The position numbers and the translations under genes were made by a program. The notes under the pieces are model-generated. The model did no database searches and had not been told where the DNA came from. It saw nothing but the letters and a program-made list of their open reading frames with translations. A stretch of DNA of 7,474 bases from UMGS1933 sp051891435 (GTDB lineage Bacteria > Bacillota > Clostridia > TANB77 > CAG-508), in NCBI GenBank assembly GCA_051891435.1, contig JBJFFE010000060.1, positions 1 to 7,474 on the forward strand, read 5' to 3'. Below are positions 1 to 5,363 of this stretch, one piece after another. Position 1 is the first letter of the stretch; the number at the start of each line of letters is the position of its first letter.

Positions 1-7
1 TTTTCAT
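1..7 (-). CDS. Possible first codons of a gene running off the left edge
   Basis: An ATG (minus strand, 7-5) followed by AAA runs off the window. A strong AGGAGG lies at 25-20, about 12 nt upstream, which is a little far but usable. Only two codons are visible, so no product can be named. It would lie downstream of the 149-residue gene in the same direction. The real start could also lie further left. Confidence 0.3.
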
Positions 8-36
8 TTATTTAAATTTCCTCCTTTTACTTCGCA

Positions 37-62
37 CCACAATCGATTTTGTGGCATTTTTT
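37..62 (+). terminator. Hairpin with T-run on the plus strand, possible terminator
   Basis: CCACAA (37-42) and TTGTGG (49-54) form a 6-bp stem with a 6-nt loop, and six T residues follow at 57-62 on the plus strand. On the minus strand two extra G-U pairs extend the stem but no T-run follows. It could end a plus-strand transcript entering from the left, or be a hairpin between two minus-strand genes. No plus-strand gene is visible for it to serve. Confidence 0.3.
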
Positions 63-65
63 ATA

Positions 66-515
66 CTAATATGGGATATTATCCCAACTAAATCCTTTCA
101 TTCTATATTTTTTTACTTCTTTTGTATAAATCATATATACCTTTTCTTTACTAAATCTTGTAAGGTATTTAAAAAAAGATAATAACTCTTGTATTATCTT
201 TTGCTTATATTTAGTTCCTATATCAGAATAATTTAGATACTCATTATCTACATAAATGGATGCAATTCCATCTATTATAATACTATATAAAATTTTTTTC
301 TCATAAACACTAAACTCGTCAAATTCTTTAATTTTAGTTTTTGTATTATGATTAATAAATAATAGTAACAAAGAAGATATGCTCTTTATAACTTTCTTAT
401 CTACAACCTCAAAATCGTGTAAGTAAATCAAATTATCTGCTAATATATTTACTAATATTATTTTTGAATCTTCAGACATTTTATTATAATATTTTTTTAT
501 TTTTATGTTTTCCAT
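66..515 (-). CDS. Hypothetical protein, 149 residues
   Basis: I do not recognise this family. The protein is Lys-, Ile- and Asn-rich, as expected for the base composition, with alternating charged and hydrophobic stretches that suggest an alpha-helical soluble protein. I see no signal peptide, no clear membrane segment, no cysteine motif and no obvious catalytic motif. It ends in a basic segment, KKYRMKGFSWDNIPY. The start is well supported: AAGGAGGAAAA sits directly before the ATG at 515. A terminator-like hairpin lies only about 20 nt upstream of the start, between this gene and rlmD, and no promoter is evident in between, so expression may depend on read-through. Translation signal and length make a real gene likely; function is unknown. 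Confidence 0.72.
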   Translation of the reverse strand: MENIKIKKYYNKMSEDSKIILVNILADNLIYLHDFEVVDKKVIKSISSLLLLFINHNTKTKIKEFDEFSVYEKKILYSIIIDGIASIYVDNEYLNYSDIGTKYKQKIIQELLSFFKYLTRFSKEKVYMIYTKEVKKYRMKGFSWDNIPY

Positions 516-536
516 TTTTCCTCCTTACTTTTTTTC

Positions 537-567
537 AAAAAAAACAAAGTACATAAAATGTACTTCG
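537..567 (-). terminator. Rho-independent terminator or attenuator between rlmD and the 149-residue gene
   Basis: On the minus strand a 10-bp stem (567-558 with 554-545, one G-U pair, TTT loop) is followed by eight T residues (544-537). This is a textbook intrinsic terminator for transcripts coming from rlmD. It stands only about 14 nt before the AGGAGG of the 149-residue gene. It therefore acts inside that gene's leader unless a promoter is hidden within it. Confidence 0.7.
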
Positions 568-600
568 CTTATTGGAAAGAAACAGTTATTTCAATTTTTT

Positions 601-641
601 TGACCTAGCCACCGCATACCACCTTGCGATTTCAGACCTTT
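601..641 (-). other. GC-rich island in the rlmD downstream spacer, unexplained
   Basis: This block of about 40 nt is clearly richer in G and C than the nearly pure A/T sequence around it. On the minus strand it reads AAGGTGGTATGCGG (625-612), a loose likeness to the T-box consensus AGGGTGGNACCGCG, within a small CGCA/TGCG hairpin (628-625 with 616-613). AGGTC occurs at both ends as a direct repeat. No T-box Stem I or partner sequence in the following terminator is visible, so I do not call a riboswitch. The rest of the 516-736 spacer holds only the tandem repeat and the terminator listed separately. Confidence 0.35.
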
Positions 642-684
642 AATTTTTTAAATTTTTCACTATTTTTTATGATTTTTTATCTTT

Positions 685-714
685 TTTTCAAAAATTTCAT
701 TTTCAAAAATCTCA
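685..714. repeat. 15-bp tandem duplication after rlmD
   Basis: TTTTCAAAAATTTCA (685-699) is followed directly by TTTTCAAAAATCTCA (700-714), matching at 14 of 15 positions. It lies just past the rlmD stop codon, in sequence of very low complexity. Replication slippage is the simplest origin. Confidence 0.6.
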
Positions 715-736
715 GTATTTTCAACACTTTCAGAGG

Positions 737-2089
737 TTACTTACGACATAGCAACGAAACACACTCAACATGGCTCGTAAACGGAAACATATCTACTGGT
801 TGTACTTCTTTTATTTCATATTCTTCGTTTAACTTTGCTAGGTCTCTTGAAAGTGTTGCTGGATTGCAACTTATATAGACAATTTTCTTAGGTTTTAGCT
901 TTAGTAGTGTGTCTATTGCTACATTGTCACATCCTTTTCTTGGTGGGTCTATAAATACTACGTCTGGTTGTATCTTTTCTTCCTGTATAAGTTTTGGCAA
1001 TTCATCCTCTACATTTCCAACTATAAATTTAGCATTTTCTATATTGTTTATTTTTGCATTTTCTTTGGCATCTTTTATTGCTTCTGGTACAGTTTCTATG
1101 CCATATAAGTATTTTGCATGTTTTGATGCACATATTCCTATCGTTCCAATTCCACAATAAAGGTCAAATATAGTTTCTTCTCCTGTTAATTGTGCACCTT
1201 CAATTGCTATAGTATATAATTTTTCTGTTTGTATTGGATTTACTTGATAAAATGACATTGGAGATATTTTAAATGTAACTCCCAATAAATCATCTGTTAT
1301 ATATCCATCTCCAAAAAGTGTTTCATTCTCTTGTCCTAATATTACATTTGTATTTTTAGGATTTATATTTTTTACTATCGTTTTTATTTCCGGATACTTT
1401 TCTACTATAAATTTTACCAGTTCTGCTTCTTTAGTTATTCTCTTCTTGTTTGTAACCAAAACTAACATTATTTCTTTTGTTTTTATACCTATCCTTAAAT
1501 ATATATGCCTTATTTCTCCTGTTTGTTTTTTTTCATCATATACAGGTATGTTATTTTCTACTATAAAATTAAAAACATCATTTGCTATTGCTTGAGTCAT
1601 CTTATTTTGAATAAGACAATTTTGTGTACTTATTATCCTATGCGAACGCTCTGCGAAAACTCCCATAGCAGGTTTATTATCTATTATTCCTACTGGATAT
1701 TGTAATTTGTTTCTATAATTATATGGATTTTCCATTCCTAGGCAATCTTTTACTGTTATGTTTTGTAATCCTGATTTTTTTAAATTGTTTTCCACTATTG
1801 ATTTTTTTAATTTTAATGTTTCTTGATATTTCATATGTCTTAAATTGCATCCACCACATTTATTAAATGTTAAACAATCAGATTTATTTCTATTTTCTGA
1901 GCTTTCTAATATTTCTATTATTTTTCCATATGCTTGGTTTTTTAACACTTTTACAATTTTTATTTTTACTTTTTCACCTTTTATAGCATTATCAATAAAA
2001 ACTGTAAGTCCTTCTATTTTAGCAATTCCTTCTCCTTGATATCCATTATCTACAACATCGACAACATATTCTTCATTTTTCTTTAACAT
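737..2089 (-). CDS. rlmD: 23S rRNA (uracil-5-)-methyltransferase, RlmD/RlmCD type
   Basis: It transfers a methyl group from S-adenosylmethionine to C5 of uridine in 23S rRNA (U1939; Bacillus RlmCD also methylates U747). The 450 residues match the family length. An N-terminal TRAM RNA-binding domain occupies about residues 1-60. Cysteines C72, C78, C81 and C158 fit the [4Fe-4S] cluster of this family. The RNA-binding motif FYQVN is at 280-284, the SAM-binding motif DLYCGIGTIG at 309-318, then DPPRKG. The catalytic nucleophile is C408 in SCNPATLSRD, and E442 in the C-terminal SHVEC is the likely general base. All key residues are present, so the enzyme should be active. The start is set by AAAGGTGAT upstream of the ATG. 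Its own promoter lies at 2107-2135. Whether it modifies one site or two cannot be read from the sequence. Confidence 0.95.
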   Translation of the reverse strand: MLKKNEEYVVDVVDNGYQGEGIAKIEGLTVFIDNAIKGEKVKIKIVKVLKNQAYGKIIEILESSENRNKSDCLTFNKCGGCNLRHMKYQETLKLKKSIVENNLKKSGLQNITVKDCLGMENPYNYRNKLQYPVGIIDNKPAMGVFAERSHRIISTQNCLIQNKMTQAIANDVFNFIVENNIPVYDEKKQTGEIRHIYLRIGIKTKEIMLVLVTNKKRITKEAELVKFIVEKYPEIKTIVKNINPKNTNVILGQENETLFGDGYITDDLLGVTFKISPMSFYQVNPIQTEKLYTIAIEGAQLTGEETIFDLYCGIGTIGICASKHAKYLYGIETVPEAIKDAKENAKINNIENAKFIVGNVEDELPKLIQEEKIQPDVVFIDPPRKGCDNVAIDTLLKLKPKKIVYISCNPATLSRDLAKLNEEYEIKEVQPVDMFPFTSHVECVSLLCRK

Positions 2090-2106
2090 TAAAAATCACC
2101 TTTTAA

Positions 2107-2135
2107 ATTATATTTTAAAACTTCCCTTTTTTCAA
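2107..2135 (-). promoter_or_regulatory. Sigma-A-like promoter for rlmD
   Basis: On the minus strand TTGAAA (2135-2130), a 17-bp spacer and a perfect TATAAT (2112-2107) precede rlmD. Only 17 nt separate the -10 box from the ATG, so the leader would be about 10 nt and the start site would fall in or next to the ribosome binding site. Confidence 0.65.
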
Positions 2136-2195
2136 GTTTTATGTATATTTTCTTGAATTTATTAAATAATATTATAAAAAAGGAGATAACGTATT

Positions 2196-2390
2196 ATGAA
2201 AGTTTTGAATTATATTGTACTTACTTTGCTAATCATAGGCGCACTTAACTGGCTTTTAATTGGTCTTTTTGAATTTAACCTAGTAAGTTTTATATTTGGA
2301 GAATTATCATTCTTGTCCAGACTTATTTATGTTCTAGTTGGAATTTGTGGTGTTTGGGCAATAGCTTTCTATAGTAAAATAACTGATTAA
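2196..2390 (+). CDS. DUF378 family small membrane protein
   Basis: The 64 residues contain two hydrophobic membrane segments: about residues 5-25 with the family-typical GALNWLLIGLF, and about 40-60 with the IYVLVGICGVWA pattern seen in DUF378 (B. subtilis YuzA) proteins. It is therefore a small integral membrane protein. The family's function is not established. The start is set by AAAGGAG about 10 nt before the ATG. It is a single-gene unit, divergent from rlmD and closed by its own terminator. I see no convincing promoter: a TTCTTG/TATAAA pair with 17-bp spacing exists, but it would leave almost no leader. Confidence 0.9.
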   Translation: MKVLNYIVLTLLIIGALNWLLIGLFEFNLVSFIFGELSFLSRLIYVLVGICGVWAIAFYSKITD

Positions 2391-2396
2391 ATGCAT

Positions 2397-2432
2397 AAAA
2401 AAGAAATCACTTTTTTCGTGATTTCTTTTTTT
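2397..2432. terminator. Bidirectional rho-independent terminator
   Basis: AAGAAATCAC (2401-2410) and GTGATTTCTT (2418-2427) form a perfect stem around a 7-nt loop. A-runs on the left and T-runs on the right give a U-tract on either strand. It ends the DUF378 transcript. On the minus strand it begins directly after the CCA of the tRNA-derived element at 2432-2553. Confidence 0.88.
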
Positions 2433-2452
2433 GGTGCGGATGAAGGGACTTG
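2432..2452 (-). repeat. Exact 21-nt copy of the tRNA-Leu 3' end including CCA
   Basis: These 21 bases are identical to 2599-2619, the 3' end of the tRNA-Leu gene (part of the T-loop, T-stem 3' strand, acceptor strand, discriminator base and CCA). The two copies lie in the same orientation, 167 bp apart. Weaker likeness continues on the tRNA 5' side: ACGACG and a GG occur at matching distances. It could be a decayed tRNA duplicate or an attachment-site scar. Confidence 0.85.
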
Positions 2453-2553
2453 GCAAGCCGCGTCGTAAAAACGATTCACTGAATCGTTTTTGTCTGCGTT
2501 TCATGGCAGCCTTAACTGCCCTGAAACTTGACCACTCCTTTTCAAGTCCCTTC
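2432..2553 (-). ncRNA. Candidate structured RNA or mobile repeat with a tRNA-like 3' end
   Basis: GC-richer than its surroundings and full of stems. A closing 11-bp helix pairs 2553-2543 with 2452-2442. Inside are a hairpin of 6 bp, one mismatch and 5 bp (2527-2498, with GGCAG/CTGCC at its tip) and a perfect 11-bp hairpin with a 3-nt loop (2491-2467). On the minus strand the element ends in the tRNA-Leu 3' sequence with CCA, directly followed by a terminator. A weak promoter (TTGTTA, 16 bp, TATAAA) lies just upstream, overlapping the tRNA terminator. No family is recognised. It may be an RNA gene, a tRNA-derived repeat or the remnant of an insertion at the tRNA end. Confidence 0.35.
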
Positions 2554-2565
2554 GTTTATACATAT

Positions 2566-2595
2566 AAAAAACAGACTAACAAAGTTAGTCTGTTT
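2566..2595 (-). terminator. Terminator of the tRNA-Leu gene
   Basis: A 12-bp perfect stem (2595-2584 with 2580-2569, 3-nt loop) lies 3 nt after the tRNA CCA. On the minus strand the T-run at 2571-2566 follows the core of the stem. Confidence 0.85.
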
Positions 2596-2598
2596 CTC

Positions 2599-2682
2599 TG
2601 GTGCGGATGAAGGGACTTGAACCCCCACGTCGTTGACACTGGTTCCTAAGACCAGCGCGTCTGCCAATTCCGCCACATCCGC
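2599..2682 (-). tRNA. tRNA-Leu (anticodon UAG)
   Basis: The acceptor stem GCGGATG (2682-2676) pairs with CATCCGC (2609-2603), and CCA is encoded at 2601-2599. The anticodon stem is CTGGT/ACCAG with loop CTTAGGA, giving anticodon TAG, which reads CUA and other CUN codons. A long variable arm (GTC/GAC) and the T-loop TTCAAGT fit a class II leucine tRNA of 84 nt with CCA. The T-stem uses two G-U pairs at its base. It is a single-gene transcript with its own promoter and terminator. Confidence 0.97.
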
Positions 2683-2704
2683 ATAAATTAAATTAACAAT
2701 ATTT

Positions 2705-2734
2705 ATATTAGCATATTTTTTATTGTTTTGTCAA
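2705..2734 (-). promoter_or_regulatory. Promoter of the tRNA-Leu gene
   Basis: Minus strand: a perfect TTGACA (2734-2729), an 18-bp spacer and TAATAT (2710-2705), with the tRNA 5' end 22 nt downstream of the -10 box. The structured element at 2740-2945 ends only 5 nt upstream of the -35 box. Confidence 0.75.
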
Positions 2735-2739
2735 TACAT

Positions 2740-2945
2740 TAAAAGCATTTTTTTATTGTTTTTCGTTAATGTTCAGTAAATGCTTTTAGTCAGCCTACCT
2801 TTTGTATGATTTTCTAAAAAATTAAATTCTCCAAGGCGTACGCGGGTCTTCCCCCGTCTCAAAGGACTGTCAAATTTAATTTTTTATAAAATATACAAAA
2901 CGGCTGACACTATAGTAATCGGTAATATTGGGACTGAACACTAAC
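2740..2945 (-). ncRNA. Candidate structured RNA with an H-type pseudoknot
   Basis: Read on the minus strand, from 5' to 3'. Helix A pairs 2945-2933 with 2777-2765 (13 bp, one G-U). Nested inside it, GTCAGCC (2908-2902) pairs with GGCTGAC (2795-2789). A long arm of about 27 bp (2900-2873 with 2828-2800, one bulge and one mismatch) carries a 44-nt GC-rich head with its own hairpin (2857-2840). TAAAAGCATTT (2788-2778) lies directly before the 3' strand of A and can pair with AAATGCTTTTA (2750-2740), which crosses A as a pseudoknot. The 14-nt crossing loop (2764-2751) is almost all A. The minus strand is favoured because position 2941/2769 is G-U there but A-C on plus. The element begins 28 nt after the U32 stop codon. 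No clear promoter of its own is seen. Family not recognised. Confidence 0.5.
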
Positions 2946-2973
2946 TTGTTTTCTTAAGCAGTATAATTAATGT

Positions 2974-4893
2974 TTATATTTCTTTTTTTAAATTACCATT
3001 TGTATAATTTTGTCCTTCTAGCCTTTTATTTTGTTTATGTAGTTCTATTATTTTATTTATTTTTTCTATATTTTCTTCCAATATGTCTATACGTATTGAG
3101 TTTATTTTTAAATCCTCCCACATTATAGATGTTATCTTTGAATTATAGATTGTAGTATTACAATTAATTCTATTTGTGTATATTGGGAATTCAAAGTTCA
3201 TTCTGTCTTTTAACACATATTTTCCTTTTATGCACATACCATTACAATTTTTAAATGTTCCAATTGTACAATATTCTGAAGTCATAAGAGGAGTTCTTCC
3301 ATATACTATAAGTTCTTTAGTTAAATTTGTTTTAATACATTTTATTTCTTCTTCGTTTAATTCAGGTGATATCGTAATAGCGTTAAATTTTAAATTTTCC
3401 AACTCTTTAGCTGTTCTATTATTAAATACATTAAAAGTATAATTTGCAATCATTTCTAAATTATATTTTGCTAAATCCTTTATTTGAGATATATTAGATA
3501 TAACAAATCCTTTAATGTTATATTTACTTACTAAATCTTCTATTTTTTTATAAATTATATTTTTATGCTCATCACGTATAATGTTTGGCATATAGATATA
3601 TGTATCAGCAATGCTTGTTATTTCTTCTATTTTTTCTTTGTTATTTGCTAAAATTATTTCTGATATTGGTAAATAAATTCTATCAACTTGTTTTAGTTTT
3701 TTATAATTATATTCTCCTTTTATTAGGTTTAATAAAAGTGAAATTTTCGTTTGTTCTTGTATTTCTTTTATTGGTAGGTCTTCTAATTTTATTTCTTTTT
3801 TTGTTCTACTTATTTTACCTTTTATTTTTTCTTCTAAGCCTTCTAATGCTTTTCTTCTTAAGTCATTTATTTCTTTTATTGCAACATAAGCATTGCTTTC
3901 TAAATTTATTTTTATTTCTTCTATTTCAAAAATTGTTCCACCTGTTTTTCTTATTTGTTCTTCTATTCTATCTTTTTCTATTTCTACTTTTTGTGCCTTT
4001 TCTACAACCTCTCCTACAGCACAAAATTTTTCATTTGTTTCCATATCTACTACTTCTAATTGCAGTGGTTTTCCAATTTCAATTTCAACTTTACAACGAA
4101 CTTTTCTTTTTACATTTTCCTTAGAATTTTTTTGTTTTATTTGGTTTTCAAGTTTTAAACTTACTGTCTTATATACTGAATCTCCAGCTTTTATCGTACC
4201 TTTTATTCTTCCTATTGTTACTATTTCTCCTGATTTAGCATTTTTTATATTGTTATTATTCTTCATAAGTTCAGAAATTTTACATGAGTTTTTATTTATT
4301 TTTATACTATCTCCTAAATCTATTTCCTCTTCTAGTTTTAATTTAATATATCCTCTATTTGGATTATATGATATAACTTTTCCTAAAAATATGCCCATAT
4401 GGTCTGGTCTTTTAGTGTACATCATATCTTTTCCAAGCTTTCCTTTTATATAGCCTGTACTGAATCCGCCTCTATTAAATACTTGCATTAACTTTTTTCT
4501 ATCTTCTTCATCTACAATATATTGGTTTTCACTAAGAGCTAAATCTATATATTTTCTATAAATAGAAGTAACCACCCCAACATATTCTGGTGTTTTCATT
4601 CTACCCTCAATTTTAAAAGACATTGCTCCACTTTTAATTAATTCTGGTATTATATCTAATGTGCAAACATCCTTAGAACTTAATAAATATCCTTTATCTA
4701 TTATTTTGTTATCATCCTTATTTATTAATTCATATGGCAGTCTGCATGTTCCAGCACATTTTCCTCTATTTCCACTTCTTTGCCCAATTATACTACTCAT
4801 CAAGCATTGTCCAGAATATGAAATACATAATGCTCCATGAATAAACATTTCTAAATCCATTCCGAGTTTTATCATATATTTCTTTAATTTCAT
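2974..4893 (-). CDS. U32 family RNA-hydroxylation protein, C-terminal part (frameshifted gene)
   Basis: This is the larger part of a U32 'peptidase' gene. Relatives of this type (E. coli RlhA, TrhP) are known to be needed for C5-hydroxylation of cytidine in 23S rRNA or uridine in tRNA, rather than acting as peptidases. Homology begins at about 4863, not at the ATG at 4893, with the full U32 signature (E-x-F-x2-G-A-L-C-x4-G-x-C). C170, C177, C193 and C197 (numbering of the rejoined protein) probably hold an iron-sulfur cluster. A middle beta-rich domain with GKV/GDSI repeats follows. The C-terminal second domain has YGRTPLM and a further cysteine group (EYC, KNC, GMC, INC). Rejoined with the upstream part, the protein has 786 residues, close to the usual size of RlhA-like U32 proteins in Firmicutes. 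It is the last gene of the ECF operon. No ordinary terminator follows; the pseudoknot element does. Confidence 0.85.
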   Translation of the reverse strand: MKLKKYMIKLGMDLEMFIHGALCISYSGQCLMSSIIGQRSGNRGKCAGTCRLPYELINKDDNKIIDKGYLLSSKDVCTLDIIPELIKSGAMSFKIEGRMKTPEYVGVVTSIYRKYIDLALSENQYIVDEEDRKKLMQVFNRGGFSTGYIKGKLGKDMMYTKRPDHMGIFLGKVISYNPNRGYIKLKLEEEIDLGDSIKINKNSCKISELMKNNNNIKNAKSGEIVTIGRIKGTIKAGDSVYKTVSLKLENQIKQKNSKENVKRKVRCKVEIEIGKPLQLEVVDMETNEKFCAVGEVVEKAQKVEIEKDRIEEQIRKTGGTIFEIEEIKINLESNAYVAIKEINDLRRKALEGLEEKIKGKISRTKKEIKLEDLPIKEIQEQTKISLLLNLIKGEYNYKKLKQVDRIYLPISEIILANNKEKIEEITSIADTYIYMPNIIRDEHKNIIYKKIEDLVSKYNIKGFVISNISQIKDLAKYNLEMIANYTFNVFNNRTAKELENLKFNAITISPELNEEEIKCIKTNLTKELIVYGRTPLMTSEYCTIGTFKNCNGMCIKGKYVLKDRMNFEFPIYTNRINCNTTIYNSKITSIMWEDLKINSIRIDILEENIEKINKIIELHKQNKRLEGQNYTNGNLKKEI

Positions 4894-5335
4894 TTAAGTT
4901 TAATTCTCTAGATAACACTACTCTCTTAAAGCCAAGCTCCTTTAGTTTCATAACACCATCTACATTATGAGATGTCATTTGAGTACTTGCATGAATTTCT
5001 AAATCTGGGAAATTATTTATAGCAAATTTAGCGAGTCCCAAATCTTGCATTATTATAGCATCTATTCCACATTCGTATGCATATTTTATAAGTTCTATCG
5101 ACTCTTCAAATTCATTATTTTTTATTAAAGTATTTAATGTTAAATATGTTTTTACATTTCTAAGTTTTGCATATTCAATTGCTTTTTTTAAATCCTCTTT
5201 TGAAAAATTTTTACCATTTATTCTTGCATTAAATTTATCTGCTCCAAAATATACACTATCCGCTCCATTTTGAACCGCTGCAACTAAGCACTCAAAATCT
5301 CCTGCAGGAGATAATAATTCTACTTTTTTTACCAT
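4793..5335 (-). CDS. U32 family RNA-hydroxylation protein, N-terminal part (frameshifted gene)
   Basis: It begins MVKKVELLSPAGDFE, the classic U32 start, and continues through VQNGADSVYFGADKFNAR, the TLNTL segment, the IMQDLG segment and SREL-NLNEIKEI. This is the first half of the TIM-barrel-like domain. Family likeness stops at residue 157 (T in YDKT). The remaining residues up to the stop at 4793 are out-of-frame translation of the next part. The start at 5335 has a modest GAGGAAA ribosome binding site. It lies 28 nt after ecfT and is read in the same operon. Alone it lacks the signature cysteines, so a product ending here would be inactive. Confidence 0.85.
   Translation of the reverse strand: MVKKVELLSPAGDFECLVAAVQNGADSVYFGADKFNARINGKNFSKEDLKKAIEYAKLRNVKTYLTLNTLIKNNEFEESIELIKYAYECGIDAIIMQDLGLAKFAINNFPDLEIHASTQMTSHNVDGVMKLKELGFKRVVLSRELNLNEIKEIYDKTRNGFRNVYSWSIMYFIFWTMLDE
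4858..4870 (-). other. One-base frameshift within the U32 gene
   Basis: The minus strand reads AAA ACT C GGA ATG GAT. Skipping the single C at 4864 (or removing one base of ACTCGG) joins EIYDKT to GMDLEMFIHGALC, which matches the family without gap or gain. In the zero frame the codon at this spot is CGG. I saw no other in-frame CGG in this window. No other disruption is visible in the 2.36-kb gene. It may be a real recent mutation, a sequencing or assembly error, or, least likely, programmed +1 shifting. Confidence 0.8.
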
Positions 5336-5363
5336 AAAAATTTCCTCATTTTTTATATTATAT

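Noticed and set aside
612..625. T-box-like sequence AAGGTGGTATGCGG on the minus strand
   Set aside because: It has mismatches and a missing base compared with the T-box consensus. No Stem I, no specifier loop and no pairing with the terminator were found, and the gene that follows is not a tRNA synthetase or amino acid gene.
2829..2872. Part of the pseudoknot element's head on the plus strand (AGGCGTACGCGGGTCTTCCC) looks somewhat like a T-box antiterminator
   Set aside because: No plus-strand gene follows, the match to the consensus is poor, and the flanking long helices explain the segment better as a hairpin head.
2740..2945. Integron attC site or classic MITE
   Set aside because: The outer ends are GTTA...TAAC rather than the attC R''/R' pattern. 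Only a weak TTGTTTTTC/TTGTTTTC direct repeat flanks it, and the crossing helix is not expected of a simple inverted-repeat element. A MITE is not fully excluded.
3585..4124. Long plus-strand open frames opposite the U32 gene, with Leu/Phe-rich translations
   Set aside because: They are shadows of the minus-strand gene: low-complexity translations from the Lys/Glu-rich complement, without ribosome binding sites or recognisable domains.
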